A stretch of 57,407 bases of DNA from an uncultured Acetatifactor sp. (GCA_910586515.1 CAJUGL010000017.1:1-57407); one strand, 5' to 3'. Counted from the first letter of the stretch, positions 48,165 to 57,084 are shown. Translations and numbers: made by a program. Notes: generated from the sequence alone by a model not told the origin.

Positions 48165-48189
48165 TGAACCTACACAGGAGGTACGACAG

Positions 48190-48771
48190 ATGAATTTTCT
48201 GGAAGAGAGAATTGCAAAGGACGGCATTGTGAAGCCGGGCAATGTCTTAAAGGTGGACAGTTTTCTGAACCATCAGATGGACATTTCCCTGATGAACGAA
48301 ATCGGCAGGGAGTTTCACCGCCGATTTGCCCACAAGCAGGTGACCAAGGTGCTGACCATAGAGGCGTCGGGAATCGCCATCGCCTACCCCGTGGCCAATG
48401 AATTCGGGGTGTCCATGGTTTTTGCAAAGAAGTCCAAATCCATCAATATTGAGGGAGAAATGTATGTGGCGGAGGTGGAGTCCTTCACCCACAAGAACAA
48501 GAATCAGGTGATTGTGTCCAAAAAGTTCCTTGGCCCGGAAGACCATGTTCTGATCATTGATGATTTTCTGGCCAATGGCTGTGCCCTTCAGGGGCTGATC
48601 TCCATAGCGGAATCCGCAGGCGCCGTCGTGGAGGGCCTGGGCATTGCGGTGGAAAAAGGATTTCAGATTGGCGGCAGGGTGATCCGGAATCTGGGCTATC
48701 ATCTGGAATCCCTGGCCATTGTGGACTCCATGGATGCGGAAACTGGGACTATTCAGTTCCGGCAGCAGTAA
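48190..48771 (+). CDS. xpt: Xanthine phosphoribosyltransferase
   Basis: 193 residues. The PRPP-binding motif VLIIDDFLANG and the N-terminal FLNHQMDISLMNEIGREF are those of Xpt, which makes XMP from xanthine and PRPP. KVLTIEASGIAIAYPVANEF is the conserved purine-binding lead-in. AGGAGG 9 bases before the ATG fixes the start. The gene is often preceded by a guanine riboswitch and followed by the xanthine permease; here no riboswitch fits between promoter and start, and a CHAP gene sits between xpt and the permease gene at 49549. Confidence 0.93.
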   Translation: MNFLEERIAKDGIVKPGNVLKVDSFLNHQMDISLMNEIGREFHRRFAHKQVTKVLTIEASGIAIAYPVANEFGVSMVFAKKSKSINIEGEMYVAEVESFTHKNKNQVIVSKKFLGPEDHVLIIDDFLANGCALQGLISIAESAGAVVEGLGIAVEKGFQIGGRVIRNLGYHLESLAIVDSMDAETGTIQFRQQ

Positions 48772-48827
48772 GCGGGGAATGCGAATTTTGACGTTCAAGG
48801 GATGATTACGGACTTAGGGAGGACAGA

Positions 48828-49376
48828 ATGGAGAGCGGAACAAGAAAAAGACTGGCTGAAATTGCCGCAGAAAAGGCCCAAATGCCCTTTCACGGATATC
48901 TGGAAGGGAAAGAATCCAATATTGAACCCATTGTCAGACATTTTCCCAAATGGAACCTTCAGGATGCGGACAGATTGTGGTGCGCAGCGTTCGTGTATTA
49001 TTGCTGTGTTGAAGCAGGTTTTCAGATTCCATACAGCCCCCGGGAGTGCAGAACCTGCAGTCTGGCAGGCTGCGGCGGTTGGGAAGAATACGCAGTGGGA
49101 GACAGCCGGATAGAATATCACAAAGGGGAAGAAGACTTCCTTCCGGAACCGGGAGATATTGTGCTGTATGACAATGTGTTTATCAATCAGGAGCATGACC
49201 ATATCGGTATTGTACTGAAAGCGGATGGGGATACAATCACGGCGGCAGAGGGAAATACTTTTCATGATAATATATCGCGGATTGTACAGCGCCAAAGGGA
49301 TGCGCATATCAGAGCCTATATCAGAATTCCTGACGGTTATTGCTATGACAGAGAACAGAATGAAAAATGTTCATAA
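48828..49376 (+). CDS. CHAP-domain amidase-like protein
   Basis: 182 residues without signal peptide. The catalytic Cys52 in LWCAAFVYYCC and the His in HDHIGIVL (near 125) with the following Glu/Asn pattern form a CHAP/NlpC-type amidase site. A Cys-rich stretch (CRTCSLAGCGGW) lies between them. CHAP enzymes cleave peptidoglycan or glutathionyl-spermidine-like amides; without an export signal an intracellular substrate is possible. GGGAGGACAG precedes the ATG. It sits between two purine genes and is not an obvious part of that pathway. Confidence 0.7.
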   Translation: MESGTRKRLAEIAAEKAQMPFHGYLEGKESNIEPIVRHFPKWNLQDADRLWCAAFVYYCCVEAGFQIPYSPRECRTCSLAGCGGWEEYAVGDSRIEYHKGEEDFLPEPGDIVLYDNVFINQEHDHIGIVLKADGDTITAAEGNTFHDNISRIVQRQRDAHIRAYIRIPDGYCYDREQNEKCS

Positions 49377-49548
49377 CCCCAAACCATACAGAAAGAACCG
49401 TTTCCATAGGTAAAACGAAACTGGTAAAACAAAATAGAATTAACGAAATGGCTTTAACGAAATAAATTTACCTTAATACATTTAGTTCAATAAATTCGGC
49501 AAAATAGAGCAGTCATAAATAAAACCATACATAAGAAAGGATTCACCA

Positions 49549-50946
49549 ATGAAAAACAATTTACAACTTTCAGAAGCCGCTTTCAAACTGGACGGTAAGA
49601 TGCCTTTGCGCCAGGCAATTCCTCTGGGACTGCAGCATGTGCTTGCCATGTTCGTGGGCAATCTGACGCCGCTGCTGATCATTACCGGGGCCTGCGGCAT
49701 TGCGGGCGGGGAATTCGCCTCCCTGCAGTTAAGTCTTCTCCAGAATGCCATGTTGGTGGCGGGACTGGTGACTTTGGTGCAGCTTTTTGCCATAGGGCCA
49801 ATCGGCGGCAAGGTTCCCATTATCATGGGGACATCCTCCGGCTTTATCGGCGTGTTCAACAGCGTGGCATCCAGTATGGGGGGCGGGGTCATTGCATACG
49901 GAGCCATTATGGGCGCTTCCATTCTGGGAGGCCTGATGGAGACAGTATTGGGATTCTTCCTGAAGCCCCTGCGCAGATTTTTCCCTGCCGTTGTCACGGG
50001 CACTGTGGTTTTGTCCATCGGGTTGAGCCTGATTTCCGTGGGGATCAATACCTTCGGAGGCGGCAACAATGCCAAAGATTTCGGCTCCGTGGAAAATCTC
50101 TGCCTTGCCCTGTTTGTTCTGATTGTGATTTTGCTTTTTAAACACGGCACAAAGGGCGTGCTAAGCTCTTCCTCCATTTTACTGGGGATTATCTGCGGGT
50201 ATATTGCAGCCATGATCATGGGACTGGTACTGCCCACCACAGGCGTTACTGCGGAAGGCGCGGAGTATACCAAGGCCTGGGTTTTGAACTGGCAGAAGGT
50301 TGCGGATGCGCCCTGGTTTGAGATTCCCAGGCTGATGCCGGTGAAGCCTGTGTTTGACATGCGGGCCATTGTTCCGGTGCTGATTATGTTTTTGGTTACT
50401 GCAGTGGAGACCGTGGGAGATATTTCCGGCGTGATGGAAGGCGGCCTGGGACGGGAGGCAACGGATAAGGAGCTGTCGGGAGGCGTTACCTGCGACGGTC
50501 TGGGCTCCAGTTTTGCGGCGCTGTTCGGCGTGCTGCCCAATACTTCCTTCAGCCAGAACGTGGGTCTGGTGGCAATGACCAGAGTAGTCAACCGCTTCGC
50601 ACTGGCCACGGGAGCCATCTTCCTGATTCTCTGCGGATTGTGTCCCAAACTGGGCGCCCTGGTTTCCATTATGCCCCAGTCTGTTCTGGGCGGCGCTGCA
50701 GTGATGATGTTCGCCTCCATTGTCATCAGCGGTATTCAGCTGATTACCAAGGAGCCTTTAAACTCCAGAAATCTTTCCATTGTGGCGGTTGCCCTGGGCG
50801 TGGGATATGGCATGGGAGCCAACTCCGGCATTCTGGCCAATACGCCCCAGGCCGTTCAGCTGATTTTCGGCGGTTCCGGCATTGTTCCCGCAGCCATGGT
50901 GGCCATTCTGCTGAATATTTTGCTGCCGAAGGAGAAGGAAGCGTAA
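49549..50946 (+). CDS. Xanthine/uracil permease family transporter
   Basis: 465 residues with about fourteen hydrophobic segments, nucleobase:cation symporter-2 family. The hallmark motifs are QHVLAMFVGNLTPLLI at the N-terminus, SSGFIGVFNS, and the substrate-site AVETVGDISGVMEGGL with TSFSQNVGLVAMTRVVNR. The QNVGLVAMT variant points to xanthine or urate rather than uracil. It lies 780 bases behind xpt, so uptake and salvage of xanthine are encoded together. AAAGGA precedes the ATG. Confidence 0.88.
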   Translation: MKNNLQLSEAAFKLDGKMPLRQAIPLGLQHVLAMFVGNLTPLLIITGACGIAGGEFASLQLSLLQNAMLVAGLVTLVQLFAIGPIGGKVPIIMGTSSGFIGVFNSVASSMGGGVIAYGAIMGASILGGLMETVLGFFLKPLRRFFPAVVTGTVVLSIGLSLISVGINTFGGGNNAKDFGSVENLCLALFVLIVILLFKHGTKGVLSSSSILLGIICGYIAAMIMGLVLPTTGVTAEGAEYTKAWVLNWQKVADAPWFEIPRLMPVKPVFDMRAIVPVLIMFLVTAVETVGDISGVMEGGLGREATDKELSGGVTCDGLGSSFAALFGVLPNTSFSQNVGLVAMTRVVNRFALATGAIFLILCGLCPKLGALVSIMPQSVLGGAAVMMFASIVISGIQLITKEPLNSRNLSIVAVALGVGYGMGANSGILANTPQAVQLIFGGSGIVPAAMVAILLNILLPKEKEA

Positions 50947-50987
50947 AGAAAAGGGATTTTGCGAAACGGGTTGTTTGTTCTGATATG

Positions 50988-51025
50988 GGGAGCCGGGTCT
51001 GTAACGACTTAGGCTCCCTTTTGTG
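50988..51025 (+). terminator. Terminator of the permease gene
   Basis: GGGAGCC (50988-50994) and GGCTCCC (51012-51018) with an inner GTC/GAC, followed by TTTTGTGTG. Confidence 0.7.
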
Positions 51026-51090
51026 TGTTCTAATTCTGAGTGGACTTCCCCAAAATAGATTTCCAGGGCAGGGGTTCCGGCTGTTTATCC

Positions 51091-51125
51091 GGACCTGGAC
51101 AGAAAACGTCGGGTCCTGTTTTTTT
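51091..51125 (+). terminator. Second strong terminator
   Basis: GGACCTGGAC (51091-51100) pairs with GTCGGGTCC (51108-51116; one wobble and one bulge), followed by TGTTTTTTT. It has no gene of its own between it and the first terminator. Confidence 0.75.
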
Positions 51126-51131
51126 CTAAAT

Positions 51132-51254
51132 ATGTATGAGGTGGAAGCCCGGATTTACATATGTTACGCTATAGGGGAGCTTGTTGAAAATGGCAGCAAG
51201 CTCTCACAGGTCCCAGGGCATTCCAATCCCTATGTGCGGCATGGGAAAAGATAA
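51132..51254 (+). CDS. Possible 40-residue peptide
   Basis: ATG at 51132, product MYEVEARIYICYAIGELVEN ending SNPYVRHGKR. It lies immediately behind a terminator T tract and has no ribosome binding site, so expression is doubtful. Composition is protein-like. No family recognised; it may be the tail of a lost gene. Confidence 0.2.
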   Translation: MYEVEARIYICYAIGELVENGSKLSQVPGHSNPYVRHGKR

Positions 51255-51416
51255 TCTGCTGGCCTGTGGAGAAGTGAAATGATGGGAAAATATTGTTGAG
51301 AGGAGAAAGCGCTATGACCACACCCGTTTATTATGCATAGCATGGCTATTGCATAAAAGAAAAGTAAATCGTGTAATAGCCCATGCATCAGAGTCAGAAC
51401 TGAAAGAGGAGATGTC

Positions 51417-52025
51417 ATGAGCTATTTAAGAGAAATCAGATACGAAATTGTCCTGGAGGACTCTTTTTGGGTGTTCAGGAACTGCCCGAAATGCGGCAGA
51501 AAGACACATTTTATAAACACGAAAAAATTCCGCGTCAACGCCAACGGCAATAAACTGGATGTCTGGCTGATTTACCAGTGCAGGGAATGCAGACATACCC
51601 TGAATCTTGCGATTTATGAGCGGAGAAAGGTTTCTTCCATACCAAGAGAAGAGTATCAGCGTTTCCTGGACAATGGCGAAGAGCTTGCGGAAATGTACGG
51701 CAAAAACATGGAGCTGTTTCGGAAAAACAGGGCGGATATTGATCTGGAAAAGATAAATTATAACTTTGTCAGACAGCGGGAGAGCGGGGCAGCCGCTTCG
51801 GAGGATGTTCCGTTCAGCATGGAAAAAGGCGGACCGGAGGAGCAGATTCCGGTTATCATTCATAACCCCTATGGGCTGAATATCCGTCCGGAAAAACAGA
51901 TTGCAGCGGTTCTGGAATTGTCCCGAAGCCAGGTGAAAGCGATGTTGGAGAAGGGGAAAATAGAAATCAAGATTATTGGAGGAGATGTTTATGTATATCA
52001 AAACGGACAGAATGATCATACGTGA
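51417..52025 (+). CDS. DUF1062 family protein
   Basis: 202 residues. A zinc-ribbon-like N-terminal part has CPKCGRKTHFINTKKFRVNA and CRECRHTLNLAIYERR, the family's Cys pairs. A helical middle follows, and the C-terminus has LELSRSQVKAMLEKGKIEIK, a small S4-like or helix-turn-helix-like element. Function unknown; the family suggests RNA or DNA binding. GAGGAG 6 bases upstream of the ATG. The 3' end overlaps the GNAT gene at 51991 by 35 bases, so the two genes are coupled, which is a recurrent arrangement for DUF1062. Confidence 0.75.
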   Translation: MSYLREIRYEIVLEDSFWVFRNCPKCGRKTHFINTKKFRVNANGNKLDVWLIYQCRECRHTLNLAIYERRKVSSIPREEYQRFLDNGEELAEMYGKNMELFRKNRADIDLEKINYNFVRQRESGAAASEDVPFSMEKGGPEEQIPVIIHNPYGLNIRPEKQIAAVLELSRSQVKAMLEKGKIEIKIIGGDVYVYQNGQNDHT

Positions 52026-52515
52026 TTTAAAAACTGCAGACGGGATTCTTTTTTCCCATATGGCTGCAGATGGCAGTCTCACTGAAATTTGGATTGACAG
52101 AGAGGGGGAGAATTGGATGGAGGAATGGATGACCGAGGCTCTGGAGCTGGCAGCCAAAGATGATCCCACGGCAGATTACATGGCCTATACCATGGAACAC
52201 AGAGAAACCCGGAAAGTAATCGGCTCCGTTGGATGCACGTATTATGAAGATCTGGAAAAAGTCGGCATTGTGTATTTTGTGGGAGCACAATATCGAAATC
52301 AGGGTTATGCGGCGGAGGCAATCAAGGCCTATGCACAATATTTCCTACAACGGTACAAATGGGATGAACTCATTGCCGCCATCAGGGAAGACAATGCTCC
52401 CTCCTGGAAGGCCATTGAAAAAGCCGGGTTTGTCCTGACCGGGAAAAAACTGTATCAGGATATTGGCGATAAAGCGGAGAAGTTATATCGGTTTTACAGC
52501 TGCCAAAAACAGTGA
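51991..52515 (+). CDS. GNAT N-acetyltransferase (RimJ/RimL-like)
   Basis: 174 residues. The order of motifs is that of RimJ/RimL-type acetyltransferases: MYIKTDRMIIRDLKTADG, then IVYFVGAQYRNQGYAAEAIK (motif A with Q/R-x-x-G-x-A) and APSWKAIEKAGFVLTGKKLY (motif B). The ATG at 51991 is chosen because TTGGAGGAG lies 7 bases upstream and the domain begins there; an ATG 5 codons earlier is inside that binding site. It overlaps the DUF1062 gene. The acceptor is unknown. Confidence 0.82.
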   Translation: MYIKTDRMIIRDLKTADGILFSHMAADGSLTEIWIDREGENWMEEWMTEALELAAKDDPTADYMAYTMEHRETRKVIGSVGCTYYEDLEKVGIVYFVGAQYRNQGYAAEAIKAYAQYFLQRYKWDELIAAIREDNAPSWKAIEKAGFVLTGKKLYQDIGDKAEKLYRFYSCQKQ

Positions 52516-52578
52516 GCCGGGGAAAGCCCTTCAGCGGAAAGGGAAAACCAAACAGCAGACAGCCAAACAGCCAACAAC

Positions 52579-53868
52579 CTAACCCTTCTCCAGGAATTCC
52601 AGGTCCTGTCTGCTGTCAATATCCTGAAGCTCAAACTTATCCCGCACGGGTACCCTGCGTATCCGCCTGGGATATTTTTTGATTAGAAAACTTCCGCCGC
52701 AGCCCTCCGGAAGCGTCAGAAGATTGGGGAAACTCCATCTGGGAAACAGCACAGGAGCCCCTTCCCGGTCTTCCCAAACCGGGCGCCAGATTTCGTCCTT
52801 CCCGTTTACGGCATTCAAGGCCAGGGAAGCCACCGTTTCCTGCCGCAGGAGGGGTTGGTCTCCCGGACAGAACAGGCATCCCTCCACATCCTCCGAAACT
52901 GCCTGAAGCCCCAAACGGACGGTATCATTGCGGTGGGGCAGGTCATGAAGAAGCGCCTCCACGCCCCGGAGACGGACAAAGGCCGCAGCCTCCTGATGAC
53001 GGGTCACTACAATCCGCCTGGCAAAAATGCCCTCTGTGGCTTCCAGAGCATATTGCAGCAGGGGCTTTCCCTGAAAATCCGCCATCAGTTTATTGCCTCC
53101 AAAGCGCCTGCCCACACCGGAAGCCATGATAACGCATCCCAACCGCCCGAAAGGCTGATCCAGGTCCAGAAGAAAGACATCGCCGCGATGGCTAAGTTCC
53201 TCCAGGAAAGGCAGGGATTGCTTTCTGACTACGGCAAGGAGGCGCTTGCAGGCCATTAATTTCCGGATTTCCTCACGGTAAATCTCCGTACATTGGGATT
53301 CTTCCTGTTTCAGGCAAGTTCGGGGATTTGGGGTAAACGGTTTATCAGAATTATTGTATTGACTTTCCAGATAACCGATTTCATCCAGTGAAACAAATTC
53401 GCTGTCAGATTCCGCGCAGCGTCCCAGGGCAGGGATGCCAAGGGTCAGGAAGCCCTCCGCGCAGGGACGCATTTTATTCCCGGCGGCAGGCGGCGGGGCA
53501 GTATTATTAGGATCAGCATCACCACCGCCATTTGTGAAGCCGATTTCAAGCGGGTTTGGTGAGTGCAGCGGAGGCTGCTGTATTTTGGTTCCCGGGAGGG
53601 ATTCGTCATACAATCCGATGCATGCGGTCTGGCCGGTGGTATTTTCTTTGAGATAAACCGCCTTTCCGGGTTCCGCCCAGGTGGTGATGCCGGGAATCGG
53701 GCATGGAAGGGAAGGAGAGCCAATCCGGGAAAGAAGCTCTGACAGGAGAGTGGTTTTGCCGCTTTTCCTGGCGCCGGTGAGAATCAAATGCTTTTTACCG
53801 CTGCTCCGGAAAGAATTCCAGATACAGTCTGAAGTGAGCCTGAATGCAGGTGGTTCGGTATTCTTCAT
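52579..53868 (-). CDS. NTPase - MocA/MobA-like nucleotidyltransferase fusion
   Basis: 429 residues. The N-terminal domain (about 1-225) is a THEP1-like NTPase with P-loop LTGARKSGKTTLLSEL near residue 31 and a later FVSLDEIGYLES acidic motif. The C-terminal domain (about 240-429) is a molybdenum-cofactor nucleotidyltransferase: VIMASGVGRRFGGNKLMADF (the NTP-binding G-x-GxR-GxxK loop), FCPGDQPLLRQE (metal-binding Asp) and REGAPVLFP. Enzymes of this type attach CMP or AMP to molybdopterin. The gene is the last of a - strand run behind a FecBCD-type importer, which suggests the importer carries molybdate or tungstate. The loop at 85-180 is a low-complexity Pro/Asn-rich linker. Confidence 0.78.
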   Translation of the reverse strand: MKNTEPPAFRLTSDCIWNSFRSSGKKHLILTGARKSGKTTLLSELLSRIGSPSLPCPIPGITTWAEPGKAVYLKENTTGQTACIGLYDESLPGTKIQQPPLHSPNPLEIGFTNGGGDADPNNTAPPPAAGNKMRPCAEGFLTLGIPALGRCAESDSEFVSLDEIGYLESQYNNSDKPFTPNPRTCLKQEESQCTEIYREEIRKLMACKRLLAVVRKQSLPFLEELSHRGDVFLLDLDQPFGRLGCVIMASGVGRRFGGNKLMADFQGKPLLQYALEATEGIFARRIVVTRHQEAAAFVRLRGVEALLHDLPHRNDTVRLGLQAVSEDVEGCLFCPGDQPLLRQETVASLALNAVNGKDEIWRPVWEDREGAPVLFPRWSFPNLLTLPEGCGGSFLIKKYPRRIRRVPVRDKFELQDIDSRQDLEFLEKG

Positions 53869-53929
53869 ATCGCTTCAACGACTCCTTTCCTCTGGGGTGA
53901 GACATATACCAAAGTCTGATTGACAGAAA

Positions 53930-53965
53930 TCGTAACAGTTCGGACAGGGCGCTGAACTGTTACGA
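53930..53965. repeat. Palindromic repeat, full short copy (family 1)
   Basis: TCGTAACAGTTC (53930-53941) and GAACTGTTACGA (53954-53965) are 12-base perfect arms around GGACAGGGCGCT. On the - strand it reads TCGTAACAGTTCAGCGCCCT, the same as the right border of the long copy at 57329. The stop codon of the adjacent ABC ATPase gene (TAA at 53960-53962 on the - strand) lies inside the right arm. Confidence 0.8.
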
Positions 53966-54754
53966 GAAATCTTCTTTCAGCATGACCAGGCGTTTTTGGC
54001 CGCTGCGGTCCGCGCAGGAAACCAGGCTGATGGGTCCGTAGATGCGGGAGAGCAGGGTTTCCATTTGTTCCGGAGGGTCTGTTTCAGGGGAAATAGATCC
54101 CAGAAGACTTCCTTCCCGGAGAAGCAGCAGCCTGTGGCAGTAATTCAGCGCCAGGAAAGGGTCATGAAGGCTTACCACAGCCGCTCCGGAGGATTGGTGC
54201 AGCCAGTTTTGCAGCAGTTCCAGCATCCTGTGACGGAAACGGAAGTCCAGGGCGCTTTCCGGTTCGTCCAGAAAGAGGAGCCTGCTTCCCGTACACAGGG
54301 TTCTGGCCAGGATGCAAAGCTGCTTCTGCCCTTCGCTCAAGGTCAGGTAATCGGACTCTTCCTTTCCCTCCAGACCTGTCAGGGCAAGCATGCGGAGGGC
54401 CTGGGTTTTCATGGCGGCCGTGGGACGTTCCAACAGGCCCAGGTGGGGATTAAAGCCCATGAGGACCACATCCAGGGCGGAGATGTGCAGGGAGATGCCG
54501 CTTCTCTGGGGGATATAACCGCAGAGCTTTGCCATCTGTGCAGGTTTTAGTTTTTCCAGAGGGGTTCCTTCCAAAGTACAGCTTCCCTCGTGGGGAAGGA
54601 GATTGCAGAGGGCTTTTAACAGGGTGGTCTTACCGCTGCCGTTGGCGCCCAGGATCCCCAGAAGGCATCCCCTGTCCAGGGAGAAGGAAATATCCTTCAG
54701 GACGGATTTGCTGCCGTATCCGGCAGTGAGATGATTCACGGTAAAAAAATTCAT
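53960..54754 (-). CDS. FecE-type ABC importer, ATP-binding subunit
   Basis: 264 residues. Walker A is GANGSGKTT near residue 40, the signature is LTLSEGQKQLCILART (LSEGQ, a variant of LSGGQ), Walker B is LLFLDEPESALD and the switch His is in SLHDP. This is the BtuD/FecE group that serves FecCD-type permeases for iron-siderophore, cobalamin, heme or molybdate. The ATG at 54754 is preferred because MNFFTVNHLTAGYGSKSVL is the usual ABC start and GGGAGA lies upstream; an earlier ATG would add 50 odd residues. Its last codons and stop are supplied by a family-1 palindrome. Confidence 0.85.
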   Translation of the reverse strand: MNFFTVNHLTAGYGSKSVLKDISFSLDRGCLLGILGANGSGKTTLLKALCNLLPHEGSCTLEGTPLEKLKPAQMAKLCGYIPQRSGISLHISALDVVLMGFNPHLGLLERPTAAMKTQALRMLALTGLEGKEESDYLTLSEGQKQLCILARTLCTGSRLLFLDEPESALDFRFRHRMLELLQNWLHQSSGAAVVSLHDPFLALNYCHRLLLLREGSLLGSISPETDPPEQMETLLSRIYGPISLVSCADRSGQKRLVMLKEDFS

Positions 54755-54872
54755 ATGTGTTCTCCCGGTGCCTGGGTTTTTGGTCTCTATGCACATGGGC
54801 CTGTCCAGGATACAGGCTGACTTCCGGATTCCCGGGTTAGAGTTAGAGTATAGGGCCAGGATAATGTTTTTG

Positions 54873-55892
54873 TTACAGCGCTCTCCGCCTGCCGATGAGG
54901 GCAATCAGAAAGGGTGCGCCCAGAACACTGGTGAAAATGCTCACCGGCAGTTCCACGGCGGAGACGCTGCGGGCCAGGATATCTGCGCCCAGAAGCAGGA
55001 TTCCGCCCAACAATCCTCCCAAAAGCATGGTGCCCTGGCGGTTGTCTCTGGTGATAAGCCTTGCGCCGTGGGGAGCCAGAAGGCCCACAAAGCTGATCAA
55101 TCCGGTGAGGCTGACCACAGAGGATACGGTGAGGGTGGCGGTAAGCAGTACCAAAAGACGCAGCTTTCCCACGCTGACGCCTAACATTTTCATCTCCCCC
55201 TCCTCACCGGACAGAAGAATGATCTGGCGGTGGAGCAGGAAGAGGAGGATAAGGCACAAAAGGCACAGCAGAAGATTGCCTCCCAGGGAATGAAGATTGA
55301 CTGCGTTGAGACTGCCCATAATCCAGTATTCGATGGAAGCCAGTTCACGTTCCGGGTCCGCGGTGAGCTTGAGACACATCAGCGCCGTCTGGGCCAGGGC
55401 ATGAACCGCAATCCCGGCCAGGACAATGGAGGTGTTTCTGCCGGTTTGGTCCAGGGCGGAGAGAAGGAGCACAATGACCACCGCAGACAGTGCGCCTGCA
55501 AAGGCAGAGGCGGTTACCGCCGCAGAGCCGGAGAGAAACAGGATGCCTGCCGCCGCCCCTGCACTGGCTCCGGAGGACACGCCGATGATGTCCGGCGAGG
55601 CCAGGGGATTGCGGAATACGGTCTGATAGACGAAGCCCGATACCCCCAGGGCAAAGCCGCCCAGAAGGCCCACAACCGTCCGGCTGAACCGCAGATTCAG
55701 GAAAACCCGCCGCTGCAGCTCGTCTCCCCGAAGGAGGGCCTCCAGGGACAGGGGATATCTGCCGGTGAACAGACTAAGGACGGTCAGGAGGGCCAGTAAA
55801 GCCAGGCAGATGATGCAAAATAATCTCGGATGGAAAGCTCTTTTCCTAGTTTTCGCTGTAGAGGAATCCGTAGAAATTTTCGTAATATTCAT
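54873..55892 (-). CDS. FecCD-type ABC importer, permease subunit
   Basis: 339 residues with about nine or ten membrane segments. Hallmarks of the FecCD/BtuC family are LRFSRTVVGLLGGFALGVSG near residue 70, NPLASPDIIGVSSGA, SIEYWIMGSLN, and TGLISFVGLLAPHGARLI with a later Gly-rich segment. The N-terminus is basic and short. The gene overlaps the binding-protein gene upstream by 47 bases in another frame, and the ATPase gene starts 118 bases behind it. It would transport the metal-type substrate delivered by the lipoprotein. Confidence 0.87.
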   Translation of the reverse strand: MNITKISTDSSTAKTRKRAFHPRLFCIICLALLALLTVLSLFTGRYPLSLEALLRGDELQRRVFLNLRFSRTVVGLLGGFALGVSGFVYQTVFRNPLASPDIIGVSSGASAGAAAGILFLSGSAAVTASAFAGALSAVVIVLLLSALDQTGRNTSIVLAGIAVHALAQTALMCLKLTADPERELASIEYWIMGSLNAVNLHSLGGNLLLCLLCLILLFLLHRQIILLSGEEGEMKMLGVSVGKLRLLVLLTATLTVSSVVSLTGLISFVGLLAPHGARLITRDNRQGTMLLGGLLGGILLLGADILARSVSAVELPVSIFTSVLGAPFLIALIGRRRAL

Positions 55893-57084
55893 TTATAATA
55901 GCCTCATTATCGGTTTCCGGGCACAAGTCGGGGTGCAGAATGCCGCTTAGCCACACAATACCCAAAATGCTTCCGGGCACGGGGCTGTCCCAGGATTCGG
56001 CTTTGCCGGGCATCTGGTAAACATTGCCCTCTGCCACGGCGGCGCAGTCTGCCAGGTTGGGATCCGTCAGAACATCCTCCACAGTGTAGGCGGCGTCCGA
56101 GGCCAGGATGATATAGTCCGGATTCCAGTGCAGCAGCCGCTCGTAATCAATCTCCGCCCAATAGGCATCGGTAATTTCAGCGGCGGCATTGATGCCTCCT
56201 GCCCGGCGTATCAGATCGGACTGGTACATGGCGTTTCCGGCAGTGGACAGCAGACTGGAATTCCCGGCCAGGTAGACGGTGGGGGCGTTCGCTGTGCCTA
56301 ACAGTTCGGAGAGGCGTTCCTCCTGGGCGGCGGTGAAATCCAGGAGTGCCTGGGCCTGGGCTTCCGTGTTGGTAGCTTTTGCAATAAGGTGAATCGTCTC
56401 GGTGAGCATTTCCTGGGTTTCCGGATTTACCAGAAGTACGGGAAAGCCCAGTTCCGTCAGTGTTTCGGCGGCACTTTTCAGTTTTATGGGGAGGATAACC
56501 AAGTCGGGTTCCAGTGCGGCGCAGCCCTCCAGGTCAAATTCCTTTGCGGAACCTACATCGGGCAGGTCCAGGAGAGCGGGAGCGCTGAGCTTGTAAATAG
56601 GACGGGAATCTGCTTTTGCTTCTATGCCTACTATATTATCTTCTAAGTTCAGGGCAATCAGGAGACTGGTGGAGATATAGTAGCCGCTGACCAGGCGTTT
56701 CGGTTGGGATGCAAGAGTGACCTCCCGGCCTGCCTGGTCTGTCAAGGTAACCGGGTATTGGACCTCGTATTCCGGCTGTTCAGCTCCCGGGGCAGGTTCG
56801 GAGGAAGCAGGGGCGCTGTGGGAGGCAGAAGTGCCCGGGGTCTGGGAGGCATCCCCGGGTACGGATGCTTCCGGGTCTTGGGAGGCGTCAGGCAAAAAAG
56901 TCTCCGTATTCTGGGAGGCACCATCTGTCAGGGACGCTTCCGGGTCTTGGGAGGAAGCATCCGCCTGGGACTGCCCCGAGGTCTGGGGCGTATCGTCTGT
57001 CCGGCCGCAGGCCGCAGTGGACAGCAGCATGGCCAGGGCAAGCAGCAGGGAAAGTATCTTTTTAGCATTGTATCTTTTTTTCAT
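55846..57084 (-). CDS. FecB/MolA-like substrate-binding lipoprotein
   Basis: 412 residues. A signal peptide with lipobox TAAC anchors it outside the cell. Residues 28-95 are a disordered linker rich in Ser/Gln/Asp/Pro with ASQDPEAS-type units repeated four times. The binding domain (about 110-412) begins VTLTDQAGREVTLASQPKRL, has VGSAKEFDLEGCAALEPDLV and DYIILASDAAYTVEDVLTDP, and ends with a NVYQMPG segment, the class III fold of iron-siderophore, cobalamin and molybdate binders. Linkage to a MocA-type enzyme makes molybdate or tungstate my preferred ligand. The ATG at 57084 is chosen because AAGGAG lies 8 bases upstream. Confidence 0.83.
   Translation of the reverse strand: MKKRYNAKKILSLLLALAMLLSTAACGRTDDTPQTSGQSQADASSQDPEASLTDGASQNTETFLPDASQDPEASVPGDASQTPGTSASHSAPASSEPAPGAEQPEYEVQYPVTLTDQAGREVTLASQPKRLVSGYYISTSLLIALNLEDNIVGIEAKADSRPIYKLSAPALLDLPDVGSAKEFDLEGCAALEPDLVILPIKLKSAAETLTELGFPVLLVNPETQEMLTETIHLIAKATNTEAQAQALLDFTAAQEERLSELLGTANAPTVYLAGNSSLLSTAGNAMYQSDLIRRAGGINAAAEITDAYWAEIDYERLLHWNPDYIILASDAAYTVEDVLTDPNLADCAAVAEGNVYQMPGKAESWDSPVPGSILGIVWLSGILHPDLCPETDNEAIINEYYENFYGFLYSEN

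Larger units (their letters stand above)
50947..51416. other. Intergenic region with two terminators
   Basis: Holds the permease terminator (50988-51025), a second and stronger terminator (51091-51125), a possible 40-codon reading frame (51132-51254) and the leader of the DUF1062 gene. The stretch 51255-51416 shows no clear element apart from GAGGAG before the next ATG. Confidence 0.5.

Noticed and set aside
48031..48189. Purine riboswitch in front of xpt
   Set aside because: The promoter lies about 30 bases before the start codon and the conserved aptamer sequence is absent; the upstream space holds the terminator of the Uma2 gene.
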